Source: MGBC120314 sp051880495 (GTDB lineage: Bacteria; Bacillota; Clostridia; Lachnospirales; Lachnospiraceae). From it: a stretch of 64,000 nt of DNA. The notes below the pieces were generated by a model. The model ran no database searches, had not been told where the DNA came from, and worked only from the letters and a program-made list of their open reading frames with translations. Below, one piece after another: positions 48,489 to 57,841 of this stretch. Each line of letters opens with the position of its first letter. Positions within the stretch are counted from its first letter, which is position 1. The DNA is taken from assembly GCA_051880495.1 (NCBI GenBank), contig JBJEOB010000050.1:1-64000 (forward strand), in the 5' to 3' direction. The translations under genes and the position numbers were made by a program.

Positions 48489-49841
48489 ATGAAGAATATT
48501 TTTAAAATTTTATTTAGAATTTTTTATGCGGTTATTGTATTTTATGCTGCCAATATGTATACGCTTGGCAAAACAGGCGGATTTGCCGTGGCTTTGTGGA
48601 TACCGGTTGTGGCATTTGTATTTATCAATATCATTCCGAGCCTGTTCTGCTTTAACGTAAGGACGTTTAAACTTAAAAACTGTGCGTTCGGCTGTGAGCT
48701 TTTATATATTTTCCTGATGTCTGTCAGTGCGTCGGTAATTTATCTTTTTTGGGGAATATTCGGTATGTTTGGAGTCGGTAATATTTTTGATGAATCCAAA
48801 TTCTGGCTTATAGGCATAGTTATATGCGTGGTAGTTGAGGCTGTTGTTTTCTGGAACGGAATGGTAAGACTTTATATAAGTTCATCACAGCTTGGCGTAA
48901 AATGGCGTGTAATCGGCGGTTTGTGCGGAATGATTCCGGTTGCCAATCTGATTGTATTAAGAAAAATGCTGAAAATCGTAAGAGAAGAAGTTACTTATGA
49001 AAATGAAAAGATTCTTCTGGATGAGAGCCGAAAGAGTGAAGAACTGTGTAAGACAAAGTATCCTCTGCTTATGGTGCATGGTGTATTTTTCAGGGATTTC
49101 AGATATTTTAATTACTGGGGAAGAATTCCGGATACACTAAAGGCAAACGGTGCGACGATTTATTATGGAAATCATCAGTCTGCGGCTACGGTTTCGGAAT
49201 GTGCTAAGGAACTTGACGAACGGATAAAATCTATCGTAAAGGAGACGGGGTGTGAAAAGGTAAATGTAATCGCACACTCCAAGGGCGGTCTTGATATGAG
49301 ATATGCCCTGTCAAAGTTTGATACAGCCGATTATGTAGCGACGCTTACAACGATAAATACACCGCACAGGGGATGCGAATTTGCAGACTATTTATTATCC
49401 AAAATACCACCTGTGCAGCAGAGCATGGTGGCGGATGCATATAATGGCGCACTTAAAAAATTAGGTGATTCCAATCCTGATTTTATCGGAGCAGTAACTG
49501 ACCTGACGGCAAGTGCATGTGAGAAGCGAAACGAAGAGATACAGGATAATCCTAAGGTATACTATCAGAGTGTGGGTTCTAAATTAAATGTTGCCTCAAG
49601 CGGCAGATTTCCGCTTAATTTTACACATTCCCTTGTAAAATATTTTGATGGTGATAATGATGGACTCGTTGGCGAAAAATCATTTGAATGGGGTTCGCAT
49701 TATACATTCTTAAAAAGCGATGGACAACGCGGAATATCGCACGGGGATATGATAGATTTAAATCGTGAGAATTTTAAAGGTTTTGATGTCCGTGAATTTT
49801 ATGTAAATCTTGTCTCTGACTTGAAAAAACAGGGCTATTAG
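48489..49841 (+). CDS. Membrane-anchored alpha/beta hydrolase (lipase-like)
   Basis: 450 residues. Residues 1-165 contain four or five hydrophobic helices (IFYAVIVFYAANMYTL, FAVALWIPVVAFVFINIIPSL); the rest is a lipase fold with LLMVHGVFFRDFRYFNYWG (oxyanion hole), NVIAHSKGGLDMRYAL (nucleophile Ser in AHSKGG) and DGDNDGLVGEKS and ISHGDMIDL near the end (Asp/His). Relatives are triacylglycerol lipase-like esterases of Clostridia. The membrane domain on the N-terminus is uncommon, placing the catalytic domain at the membrane, possibly for lipid turnover. RBS CAGGAGAAG. Confidence 0.87.
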   Translation: MKNIFKILFRIFYAVIVFYAANMYTLGKTGGFAVALWIPVVAFVFINIIPSLFCFNVRTFKLKNCAFGCELLYIFLMSVSASVIYLFWGIFGMFGVGNIFDESKFWLIGIVICVVVEAVVFWNGMVRLYISSSQLGVKWRVIGGLCGMIPVANLIVLRKMLKIVREEVTYENEKILLDESRKSEELCKTKYPLLMVHGVFFRDFRYFNYWGRIPDTLKANGATIYYGNHQSAATVSECAKELDERIKSIVKETGCEKVNVIAHSKGGLDMRYALSKFDTADYVATLTTINTPHRGCEFADYLLSKIPPVQQSMVADAYNGALKKLGDSNPDFIGAVTDLTASACEKRNEEIQDNPKVYYQSVGSKLNVASSGRFPLNFTHSLVKYFDGDNDGLVGEKSFEWGSHYTFLKSDGQRGISHGDMIDLNRENFKGFDVREFYVNLVSDLKKQGY

Positions 49842-49870
49842 GTTATAATAATATATGTATTGCATCCATG

Positions 49871-49899
49871 TTCCGGATGACACAATGTATCGTCCGGAA
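49871..49899 (+). promoter_or_regulatory. Hairpin in the ECF gene leader
   Basis: TTCCGGA (49871-49877) pairs with TCCGGAA (49893-49899), followed by AAAAAGG. Could be a terminator of the lipase gene or a small regulatory stem before the transporter gene. Confidence 0.35.
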
Positions 49900-49930
49900 A
49901 AAAGGTGGAGCGACAACAGGAGGATTAAAA

Positions 49931-50566
49931 ATGAATAGAGGAAGTAAACTTTCAACAAAGCAGTGGGTAACTTTGGGTTTGTTGGCAGCACTGGTACTTA
50001 TTATGTCAAGCACACCGCTTGGCACATTACCGCTTGGACCATTGTCAATTACCCTCAATATGATTCCGGTAGCAATTGCAGCGATTGCAGTAGGACCTGT
50101 AGGTGGATGTATCATAGGAGCCGTATTCGGAACATATAGTTTTTTGCAGGCGATGGGAATTGGTGTACCTAGCGGAATGGGTATTCTGACATTTGGAATC
50201 AGCCCGGTACTTACATTTGTACAGAGATTTGTATCACGTGCGGTTACGGGTCTTTTGCTCGGTTACATTTTCAGAGGCATCAGAAAACTTTTTAACACAC
50301 CTGTAGCTGTTTTTTCAACAGGCTTTTGTGCTGCAATACTTAATTTTATATTCTTTATGGGATTACTTGCAGTATGTTTTGGCAACAGTCCGGAATTCGG
50401 CGTATTTTTACATGATAAGCTGGGTAAGGCTACAATGACAGCTTATATTGTAGGAACATTTCTCTCAAACACAATATTTGAGATAATTGTTACAACGCTT
50501 CTTACGGGACTTGTAGGTCTTGGTCTTTTTAAGGCTAAGCTTATTGATGTAACGGAAACTAAATAG
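49931..50566 (+). CDS. ECF transporter S component, probably pantothenate
   Basis: 211 residues with about six helices, the substrate-binding subunit of an energy-coupling factor vitamin importer. The start RGSKLSTKQWVTLGLLAAL and TPLGTLPLGPLSITLNMIPVAIAAIAVGP are characteristic of S components. The pantothenate guess rests on the neighbours coaX and coaBC just downstream; similar S components have been linked to pantothenate (PanT) on such grounds. The EcfA and EcfT energising proteins are not in the window. RBS CAGGAGGATT. Confidence 0.8.
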   Translation: MNRGSKLSTKQWVTLGLLAALVLIMSSTPLGTLPLGPLSITLNMIPVAIAAIAVGPVGGCIIGAVFGTYSFLQAMGIGVPSGMGILTFGISPVLTFVQRFVSRAVTGLLLGYIFRGIRKLFNTPVAVFSTGFCAAILNFIFFMGLLAVCFGNSPEFGVFLHDKLGKATMTAYIVGTFLSNTIFEIIVTTLLTGLVGLGLFKAKLIDVTETK

Positions 50567-50665
50567 TAAAGATAAATGTGGTTGTCTCACTGTGTGCGGC
50601 AACCTCATTCTATATTACAGCATGCGATTGCGAAAATAAAGTATAAATAATAAGGGGTAGGGGAT

Positions 50666-51802
50666 ATGAGAAAAAAATTATTAACGGCAGGGTTTGTCCT
50701 TGCAATGTCGGCTGTCATTTTTACAGGATGTGCACAAAAAGACGCAGACAGTACTAAAACTACAAATGAAGTGACCGGTGCAGTGACCGAATCACCTTCA
50801 ATACCGGAAACAACCGAGGCGGCAACTGATTATGAAAAATTATATGGTGGAGTTTTAGACAGATACTACAAGCTGATTGTTTCGGGAGATGATTCAGTAA
50901 ATCCGGAGGATGGCCAGATAGGTATAAAGGAAGCGATGATTGGATCAGCAAGCCCGGTTGTGCTTGAAAGTATTGGATATGCCATACAGGATATCAGCGG
51001 TGATGGAATACCTGAACTGATAATTGCTGATACGGCATCTGACAGTAATATCTATGCTGTGTACACATACATTAACAACGCACCGCAGTTTGTTTTTGAA
51101 GGCTGGGCAAGAAACAGATATATGCTCCTTGATGACGGAAGAATATATAATGAGGGCTCAGGCGGTGCGATGTATTTGATTTTTGGAACATATAGGCTTT
51201 CAAATGACGGCACGACACTTGAGTGTGAAGATTATTATTTTACATATGAAAAGGATGAGACATTTAAAAATATCGGATTTTACCACAATACCTCAGGTAT
51301 GTGGGACAGGGATGCTTCTGAAGAACTGAACGTCTCTGATGATGAGTTTACTAAGATACAGCAAGGTTTTGAGAATAAGATACGAAAGATTGAGGTTACT
51401 CCATTTTCACAGTATATATATAAAGATGATAAGGGAAAGGTAAGTGCTGTGTGGTATGCAGATGCCGCAGATAAGCTTACCGGATATGATGAATTTTCTG
51501 TTTATAATAACGTAGAGCAGGTTAAGGTGGTGTTTCAGACTGACAGGGATGTTACGGATTTTAAACTGCTGACGCTTAACATAACAGGTATTGATGCAAA
51601 CGGCAATATGTCATATACATCAGAAGAAATATATTCACAGGATAAACTGACTGTTCAAAGACCGCTTGTTGTCGCAATGGCATTTTACGGTGACCTTCCG
51701 TCTTATGCTGTCTCATATGTGGATGAGAGCGGCGAAACAAGAAGATTTACGGTGGAGATAAGCGGTGAGAACGGTGCACTTGTTTTAAATGAATTTAAAT
51801 AA
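50666..51802 (+). CDS. Lipoprotein of unknown function with EF-hand-like loop
   Basis: 378 residues. The signal peptide ends in a lipobox (VIFTGC, lipidated Cys22), followed by a Thr/Glu-rich linker (EVTGAVTESPSIPETTEAAT). The region DISGDGIPELIIADT is a calcium-binding-like DxDGxxE loop common in clostridial surface lipoproteins that sense or bind extracellular material. The rest is beta-rich, ending VEISGENGALVLNEFK. Exported and membrane-anchored; partner unknown. Lies between the S component and coaX, 20 bases before coaX. Confidence 0.8.
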   Translation: MRKKLLTAGFVLAMSAVIFTGCAQKDADSTKTTNEVTGAVTESPSIPETTEAATDYEKLYGGVLDRYYKLIVSGDDSVNPEDGQIGIKEAMIGSASPVVLESIGYAIQDISGDGIPELIIADTASDSNIYAVYTYINNAPQFVFEGWARNRYMLLDDGRIYNEGSGGAMYLIFGTYRLSNDGTTLECEDYYFTYEKDETFKNIGFYHNTSGMWDRDASEELNVSDDEFTKIQQGFENKIRKIEVTPFSQYIYKDDKGKVSAVWYADAADKLTGYDEFSVYNNVEQVKVVFQTDRDVTDFKLLTLNITGIDANGNMSYTSEEIYSQDKLTVQRPLVVAMAFYGDLPSYAVSYVDESGETRRFTVEISGENGALVLNEFK

Positions 51803-51822
51803 AAGTTTTCAGGGAGGCATGT

Positions 51823-52596
51823 ATGATTCTTGCAATTGACATGGGAAATACCAATATAGTTGTAGGCTGTATTGATGATGAAAAGACATTTTTTGTTGAG
51901 CGTATTTCAACAGATAAATCAAAGACAGCACTTGAGTATGCCGTCAGCTTTAAGACGGTTCTGGAGCTTTATTCGATAGACATTACCGCTGTCGAGGGAG
52001 CAATAATTTCCTCGGTAGTGCCGCCGCTTACCAACGCGCTTATAGAGGCGGTGGAGAAAATAATCGGTAAGACTCCGCTGGTTGTAGGACCGGGCGTTAA
52101 GACCGGACTTAATATCAAAATGGATAATCCGAAGACCGTGGGAAGCGACCTGATTGTAGATGCTATAGCGGGAATCAGGGAATATGGTGCACCGTTAATT
52201 ATCATTGATATGGGTACGGCGACAACGATGTCGGTTGTGGATAAAGACGGAAACTATTCAGGCGGTGTTATCTGCCCGGGTGTACGTTTGTCGATGGAAG
52301 CACTCTCATCCAATGCGGCACAGCTTTATAAGGTAAGCCTTGAAGCTCCTAAGAAAGCAATAGGCAAGAATACCATCGACTGTATGAAGAGCGGACTTGT
52401 TCTTGGAGCAGCATGTATGCTTGACGGCCTGATTGACAGAATGGAAGAGGAGCTTGGATATCCTGCAAGGGCAGTTGCTACAGGAGGCCTTGCCAAGGTA
52501 GTTATACCTCTTTGCAAAAAAGATATTATAGTAGATGATGACCTGTTATTAAAGGGTCTTAAGATTATTTATGATAAGAATCAGGAAAATGATTAA
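51823..52596 (+). CDS. coaX: Type III pantothenate kinase
   Basis: Phosphorylates pantothenate, the first step of CoA synthesis. 257 residues with MILAIDMGNTNIVVGC (phosphate 1 motif), IISSVVPPLTNAL, GSDLIVDAIAGIREYG and IIDMGTATTMSVVDKDG. AGGGAGG precedes the start. It is followed after 12 bases by coaBC, so the operon holds steps 1-3 of CoA synthesis. Confidence 0.96.
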   Translation: MILAIDMGNTNIVVGCIDDEKTFFVERISTDKSKTALEYAVSFKTVLELYSIDITAVEGAIISSVVPPLTNALIEAVEKIIGKTPLVVGPGVKTGLNIKMDNPKTVGSDLIVDAIAGIREYGAPLIIIDMGTATTMSVVDKDGNYSGGVICPGVRLSMEALSSNAAQLYKVSLEAPKKAIGKNTIDCMKSGLVLGAACMLDGLIDRMEEELGYPARAVATGGLAKVVIPLCKKDIIVDDDLLLKGLKIIYDKNQEND

Positions 52597-52608
52597 GGAG
52601 GAATTGAT

Positions 52609-53802
52609 ATGCTGGCCGGTAAAAAAGTAGTTCTTGCCGTAACGGGAAGCATTGCGGCATACAAGATAGCAAATCTTGCAAGTATGTTAAAGAAACTGAA
52701 TGCTGATATAACCGTTCTCATGACTGAGAATGCGACTAATTTTATTAATCCGATAACATTTGAGACACTAACGGGAAATAAATGCCTTATCGATACATTT
52801 GACAGAAACTTCCAGTACAGCGTTGAGCATGTTGCACTGGCAAAAGCAGCAGACATAGTGCTTGTTGCGCCTGCTTCAGCAAATGTAATCGGTAAAATTG
52901 CAAATGGAATTGCGGATGATATGCTTACGACAACAGTGATGGCATGTACATGTAAGAAGATAATTGCTCCTGCAATGAATACACAGATGTACCGCAATCC
53001 TATAGTGCAGGATAATATTGAGAAGCTAAAAAAATTTGGATATGAAGTTATTACGCCGGACACAGGTTTTCTTGCATGCGGCGATGTCGGAGTAGGCAAA
53101 ATGCCTTCTGAAAATGTGCTTATGCAGTACATTATAAGAGAATGTGCGATGAAGAAGGATATGCAGGGACTTAATGTACTTGTTACGGCAGGGCCTACGA
53201 TGGAAAAAATCGACCCGGTAAGATTTATAAGTAATCATTCTTCGGGCAAGATGGGATATGCTCTTGCAAGAAACTGTATGTTAAGAGGCGCCAATGTAAC
53301 TCTTATTACAGGCAGGACAAGTCTTGAACCGCCGATGTTTGTCAATACTGTTCCGGTAGTTTCCGCACAGGATATGTACGAGGCGGTGATGGAATATTTT
53401 GATGATCAGGATATTGTAATCAAGGCGGCAGCAGTTGCTGATTTCCGCCCAAAGAATCCTGCTGATGAGAAGGTTAAGAAAAATGATGGCACTATGAATA
53501 TTGAGCTTGAGGCTACGACAGATATATTAAAGACTCTCGGTGAACAGAAAACGAAGCAGTTTTTATGCGGATTTTCGATGGAAACAGAAAATATGCTTGA
53601 AAATTCAAAAGCCAAGCTTGTTAAGAAGAATCTTGACATGATAGTTGCCAATAATTTAAAGGCGCAGGGCGCTGGATTTGGCACGGATACCAATATTGTG
53701 ACGATAATTACCGCTGATGAGGTAAGAGAGCTTGAAATAATGTCCAAAGACGAAGTTGCGGATGTGATAGTTGATAATATTTTGGAAAAAATGAAATTTT
53801 AA
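52609..53802 (+). CDS. coaBC: Phosphopantothenoylcysteine synthetase/decarboxylase
   Basis: Bifunctional, 397 residues. The N-terminal flavoprotein decarboxylase (CoaC) has VTGSIAAYKIANLAS, APAMNTQMYRNP and the Cys loop GFLACGDVGVGKM; the C-terminal synthetase (CoaB) starts about residue 185 with VLVTAGPTMEKIDPVRFISN and HSSGKMGYALA. Together it makes 4'-phosphopantetheine from phosphopantothenate. Adjacent to coaX and likely co-transcribed. Confidence 0.96.
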   Translation: MLAGKKVVLAVTGSIAAYKIANLASMLKKLNADITVLMTENATNFINPITFETLTGNKCLIDTFDRNFQYSVEHVALAKAADIVLVAPASANVIGKIANGIADDMLTTTVMACTCKKIIAPAMNTQMYRNPIVQDNIEKLKKFGYEVITPDTGFLACGDVGVGKMPSENVLMQYIIRECAMKKDMQGLNVLVTAGPTMEKIDPVRFISNHSSGKMGYALARNCMLRGANVTLITGRTSLEPPMFVNTVPVVSAQDMYEAVMEYFDDQDIVIKAAAVADFRPKNPADEKVKKNDGTMNIELEATTDILKTLGEQKTKQFLCGFSMETENMLENSKAKLVKKNLDMIVANNLKAQGAGFGTDTNIVTIITADEVRELEIMSKDEVADVIVDNILEKMKF

Positions 53803-53887
53803 TGTGATTTTAATCTTTCTAACCTTTTTATTTAATTTTGAAATCGTATTATAACCTCATCAACAAAACATATTGGAGGAAAATACA

Positions 53888-54418
53888 ATGGAACATTTAG
53901 AAATGGTTGAAAAATTAAAGGAAAAGACAGGAGTTACTTATGAGGATGCAAAGAATGCATTGGAAGCATGCCAGTGGGATTTGCTGGATGCGATAGTTTA
54001 CCTTGAAAAGCTTGGAAAGGTAAAGGAAGGAGCTGCAAGATTCTCAACACAGTATGAGCAGTCGGAACATTTTGAAAAAGCAGCATCGGTTCATTCACAA
54101 AAATCTTCTTTTATTGATGTGGTTAACCGTTTCATCAAGTGGTGTACAGACATCATCCGCAAGGGAAATGAGAACTTCTTTAACATTGACAAGAATGAAA
54201 AACGTATGGTGACAATGCCGATTACGCTTCTGGTAATTATAACATGCTTTGCTTTCTGGATTGTAGTACCGTTACTTATTGTCGGACTTTTCTTTGGATT
54301 TAAGTACTCATTTTCAGGAGAAGTTGCCAGAGGTATTGACTTAAACGGTGCCATGGATAAGGCTTCACAGGCAGCAGAGAACATCAAGAGAGATTTCGAA
54401 AACAAGGATAAGGAATAA
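53888..54418 (+). CDS. UBA-like (DUF4342) single-span membrane protein
   Basis: 176 residues. Residues 1-45 are a UBA-type helical bundle (VEKLKEKTGVTYEDAKNALE and ACQWDLLDAIVYLEKLGKVK) also found in EF-Ts and NAC. A polar linker follows, then one or two membrane helices at about 112-140 (ITLLVIITCFAFWIVVPLLI) and an amphipathic C-terminus. Its stop overlaps the response regulator start (TAATG), so the three genes form one operon. It could be an accessory sensor or the target of the two-component system; that is inference. GGAGGAAAATAC precedes the start; the ATG at 53888 is chosen. Confidence 0.85.
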   Translation: MEHLEMVEKLKEKTGVTYEDAKNALEACQWDLLDAIVYLEKLGKVKEGAARFSTQYEQSEHFEKAASVHSQKSSFIDVVNRFIKWCTDIIRKGNENFFNIDKNEKRMVTMPITLLVIITCFAFWIVVPLLIVGLFFGFKYSFSGEVARGIDLNGAMDKASQAAENIKRDFENKDKE

Positions 54419-55101
54419 TGAAAATATTAATCGTTGAAGATGAAGAGAAGATTGCGAGATTTATAGAGCTGGAGCTTGTCCATGAAGGATATGAGGTATC
54501 CAAGACGGTAAGCGGAAGAGAAGGACTTGCCATGGCAGAAAGCGGTGAGTACGACCTTATGGTACTGGATGTGATGCTTCCTGAATTAAACGGGCTTGAG
54601 GTATTAAGAAGACTAAGAAAAAGTTCTGATATGCCGGTCATAATGCTGACAGCACGTGATGCGGTGATGGACAAGGTGTCAGGCCTTGATGCCGGAGCAG
54701 ATGATTATATTACCAAACCGTTTGCGATTGAAGAGCTTCTGGCAAGAATCCGTGTAGCATTAAAAAAGCATCCGGCAAAAAGCAGTATCATAACATCAGA
54801 AGATGAAGGTCTTTCGTTTGGAAAGCTTTACATGGATCTTGCAAGGCGCACGGTCACGTATGACAATGAAAATATAGACCTTACTTTCAGGGAATTTGAA
54901 TTGTTAAAAGAGCTGCTTGAAAATAAAAATATTGTTTTATCACGCGATACACTTCTTACGAAAGTATGCGGCTATGATTACGTCGGTGAGACCAATGTCA
55001 TAGATGTTTATGTGCGTTATCTTCGAACCAAGATTGACGATAAATATGGGATTAAGATGATTCAGACAGTCAGATGTGTAGGGTATGTAATAAGGGAATG
55101 A
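54418..55101 (+). CDS. OmpR/PhoB family response regulator
   Basis: 227 residues: a receiver domain with the phosphoacceptor Asp51 (LMVLDVMLPELNG), acidic pocket VEDEEK, Thr in IMLTARDA and Lys in YITKPFAIEELLARI; a C-terminal winged helix (LTFREFELLKELLENKNIVL, VYVRYLRTKID). It acts as a DNA-binding transcription regulator controlled by the histidine kinase encoded 4 bases downstream. Target genes are not visible; the upstream UBA-like gene may be one. Confidence 0.96.
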   Translation: MKILIVEDEEKIARFIELELVHEGYEVSKTVSGREGLAMAESGEYDLMVLDVMLPELNGLEVLRRLRKSSDMPVIMLTARDAVMDKVSGLDAGADDYITKPFAIEELLARIRVALKKHPAKSSIITSEDEGLSFGKLYMDLARRTVTYDNENIDLTFREFELLKELLENKNIVLSRDTLLTKVCGYDYVGETNVIDVYVRYLRTKIDDKYGIKMIQTVRCVGYVIRE

Positions 55102-55105
55102 TTAT

Positions 55106-56389
55106 ATGAACAGGAATACCTCATCCATTGCCAGAAAGCTTAACTGGTCATGGACGATAAAAAAGTTTTGGGATTACATCTTCTGGGATATACTTGGTGC
55201 TTTTCTGATAATTGCAGCAGGGTGCTATTTATTCGAAGAATATGAGTTTGGCGGCTTTGTATTAAACTCACAAAGAAGCATTATATCGGTTACACCGGAT
55301 TGGTATGACGGTTACGCGGATAATGCTCACCTTCCGCGCAAGGAGGAGTTTGAGCATATTCATTATCTGGTCATAAATGAAAACGGCAGATTTATAGCTT
55401 CTATCGGCGAGCCGGTTTTTATTTTGACATATGTGTCTGCCGGAATAGTATTTCTACAGTTATTTGATGTTCTTTGGAACCTGATATTCGGTGTGTTCGG
55501 TATACGAAAGAAATTAAAGCCTTTGGATGAGATTGCCAAAAAGGCAGAAGAACTCAGCAGTATAGCATTCGACGAAGGAAAATATGCAAATCTTGAGTCT
55601 GCCATTGACAATGTGGACCCGGATGGTGCAGAGCTTGTTGTTTCAACGGGAAATAAAGACCTTGAAGGCGTTGAAATAGCGATAAATAATCTTCTTACAA
55701 GAATGAGGGAATCATACAGACAGCAGTCAAGATTTGTTTCTGATGCGTCACATGAGTTAAGAACACCGATTGCCGTAATTCAGGGCTATGCAAATATGCT
55801 GGATCGCTGGGGTAAGGAAGATAAGGAAGTTCTGGAAGAATCTATTGAGGCAATCAAACATGAATCGGATAACATGAAAACTCTGGTTGAGCAGTTACTG
55901 TTCCTTGCAAGGGGAGATGCGGGAAGAAATCAGCTCGATATGAAAGAGATTTCGCTAAAGGCAATAATACGTGAGGTATACGAAGAATCCAGGATGATAG
56001 ATGACAGGCATTGCTATGAACTTTATGAAGATACAGGCGATGTAATAATGACAGGCGATTTTGCAATGATTAAACAGTCGGTAAGAATTCTTGTGGATAA
56101 TGCGGCAAAATACACTAAAGAGGGCGAGAGTATCATGCTTAAGTCCGGTATAAACAGTGAATTAAGACCGTTCTTTTCAATACAGGATTATGGTATCGGA
56201 ATGAATGAAGAAGAGGTGTCGCATATATTTGAAAGATTTTACAGGTCTGATGAAGCAAGAAACCGTCAAACCGGAGGAACCGGTCTTGGCCTTGCGATTG
56301 CAAAATGGATAATTGACAAGCATAACGGATATTTTGACGTAATATCAAAGCCTGAAATAGGGACAAGGTTTACGGTTGTATTCAAATAA
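55106..56389 (+). CDS. Sensor histidine kinase
   Basis: 427 residues. Two membrane helices (at about 25-45 and 105-130) flank a small extracytoplasmic sensor of about 60 residues (LNSQRSIISVTPDWYDGYAD). A HAMP-like linker is followed by the dimerisation domain with the phosphoacceptor His216 (FVSDASHELRTPIAVIQGYA), then the ATP-binding domain with VDNAAKYTKEG (N), QDYGIGM (G1), ERFYRSDEARNRQTGGTGLG (F, G2). It partners the response regulator upstream. The signal sensed is unknown. Confidence 0.95.
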   Translation: MNRNTSSIARKLNWSWTIKKFWDYIFWDILGAFLIIAAGCYLFEEYEFGGFVLNSQRSIISVTPDWYDGYADNAHLPRKEEFEHIHYLVINENGRFIASIGEPVFILTYVSAGIVFLQLFDVLWNLIFGVFGIRKKLKPLDEIAKKAEELSSIAFDEGKYANLESAIDNVDPDGAELVVSTGNKDLEGVEIAINNLLTRMRESYRQQSRFVSDASHELRTPIAVIQGYANMLDRWGKEDKEVLEESIEAIKHESDNMKTLVEQLLFLARGDAGRNQLDMKEISLKAIIREVYEESRMIDDRHCYELYEDTGDVIMTGDFAMIKQSVRILVDNAAKYTKEGESIMLKSGINSELRPFFSIQDYGIGMNEEEVSHIFERFYRSDEARNRQTGGTGLGLAIAKWIIDKHNGYFDVISKPEIGTRFTVVFK

Positions 56390-56414
56390 AAACTGCTGCT
56401 ATTGCAGCAGTTTT
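56389..56414. terminator. Bidirectional terminator
   Basis: AAAACTGCTGC-TATT-GCAGCAGTTTT, perfect 11-bp stem with T-run on one strand and A-run on the other, between the convergent kinase and DUF4364 genes. Confidence 0.85.
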
Positions 56415-56917
56415 TTCATTATGAACTCATATATTTCCTGACTGCAGTTTTTCCAGTTGGCACACATGACATCTGCCTGCTCCTCCATTGGAACGTTAAG
56501 ATTAAGCTCTATAAGATTGGACTGGCCTTCCTTTACCTGGCAGTGAACAACATAATCACGCGAGGAGTTCTTGTAGTAATTGGAAGTGGTTCCGACCTCA
56601 TTTTTTAATTCGTATTTATTGCTTTTTAAGTACTCTATGATGTCATCCTTAATTGCGTCAGGTATCTGGTCGTCTAACAGTGATACGGTAGATGAACCTG
56701 ACCGTGTTATGCTGTACTGGGTTGTATTCCTGAAATTCTCTGTCTGAATATATTCGAGTTCAAGGAGATCATTCAGGGATTCCTGAAGCGTAAAATAATT
56801 GGTATATTCTTTTACCAGCATAAAATCTGAAATCTGTGTGTTGGTCAGCGGGAAATTGACCTTGTTGAGCATATAAAGTATCATTAATTTGTACAGAGTG
56901 GATGCGTCAGCAGTCAT
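56399..56917 (-). CDS. DUF4364 family winged-helix protein
   Basis: 172 residues. The N-terminal part (LYKLMILYMLNKVNFPLTNTQISDF and SLNDLLELEYIQTE) has the form of a winged-helix DNA-binding domain; the C-terminal half (EVGTTSNYYKNSSRDYVVHC) is a beta domain. DUF4364 is a Clostridia family of uncharacterised likely regulators. Its start overlaps the radical SAM gene stop by 4 bases, so it is co-translated with that gene. Function unknown. Confidence 0.85.
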   Translation of the reverse strand: MTADASTLYKLMILYMLNKVNFPLTNTQISDFMLVKEYTNYFTLQESLNDLLELEYIQTENFRNTTQYSITRSGSSTVSLLDDQIPDAIKDDIIEYLKSNKYELKNEVGTTSNYYKNSSRDYVVHCQVKEGQSNLIELNLNVPMEEQADVMCANWKNCSQEIYEFIMKKLLQ

Positions 56918-57840
56918 GATAATTCATCCTTTCCTAAGTAACTGCTTCCCTGAATAATGTTGTTATCAAGGAGAGCTTTGTTTATTGTATTAAGTACCAT
57001 TTTTTTATCTGCACTCCATAAAGGTGCGATAAGGAGTTTTTTGGGACCATCACCGGTAAGACGGTGAATGACCATCTGAGGTGGAAGAACCTTTAATATT
57101 TCCATAAGTATTTCAGTATATTCTTCAAGTGATAATACATTTATCTGTCCTTTTTCGTATTCTGCTGCCAGGTCGGTGTTCTTTAGAATGTGCAGAAGCT
57201 GCAGCTTAATACCTTTTGCACCGCACATGCCTATATAGCGGGCGGTTTCAAGAATCATCCGTTGTGATTCGCCGGGAAGACCGATTATCATATGAACAAT
57301 TGTCTCAATACCTGCGCTGTTAAGCATTGCCATCGCATGGTCAAATACAGGTAATTCATATCCGCGCCGGATGTATGCGGCAGTGGTTTCGTGAATTGTC
57401 TGCAGCCCGAGCTCTACCCATACGGGCTTGATGCGGTTAAGACGTGCCAGGAGATTTATTTTGTCCTCATCAAGACAATCGGGTCTTGTCGCAATGGACA
57501 GACAAACAATGTCAGGATGATTAATTGCTTCGCTAAAAATCCTCTCAAGGTATTCCAATGGTGCATACGTGTTGGTAAAAGCCTGAAAGTATGCAATGTA
57601 CGAATTACCATGATATTTGGAAGATAACAGCTTTTTGCCTTCTTCTATCTGTTCGGTAACTGACATTAATGGACTTGCGGCAAAATCACCGGAACCGCCT
57701 TCCGAGCAGAAAATACATCCTTTATGACCAATAGAGCCGTCCCTGTTGGGACAGCTCATATTTCCGTTTAATGCAATTTTATATACCTTGGTGCCAAACC
57801 TCTCAGTGAGATATTGGTTAAGTGAATAATAATGTGTCAT
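56914..57840 (-). CDS. TIGR01212 family radical SAM protein (YhcC-like)
   Basis: 308 residues. The CNRDG...CIFC cluster motif is MSCPNRDGSIGHKGCIFCSE (Cys-x8-Cys-x2-Cys, an altered spacing typical of this family), then GNSYIAYFQAFTNTYAPLE and RPDCLDEDKINLLARLN. Binds a [4Fe-4S] cluster and SAM; relatives are related to the Elp3-like radical SAM enzymes, with substrate unknown. It shares an operon with DUF4364 and lies 1 base from the malic enzyme gene stop, in the same direction. Confidence 0.9.
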   Translation of the reverse strand: MTHYYSLNQYLTERFGTKVYKIALNGNMSCPNRDGSIGHKGCIFCSEGGSGDFAASPLMSVTEQIEEGKKLLSSKYHGNSYIAYFQAFTNTYAPLEYLERIFSEAINHPDIVCLSIATRPDCLDEDKINLLARLNRIKPVWVELGLQTIHETTAAYIRRGYELPVFDHAMAMLNSAGIETIVHMIIGLPGESQRMILETARYIGMCGAKGIKLQLLHILKNTDLAAEYEKGQINVLSLEEYTEILMEILKVLPPQMVIHRLTGDGPKKLLIAPLWSADKKMVLNTINKALLDNNIIQGSSYLGKDELS

Positions 57841-57841
57841 T

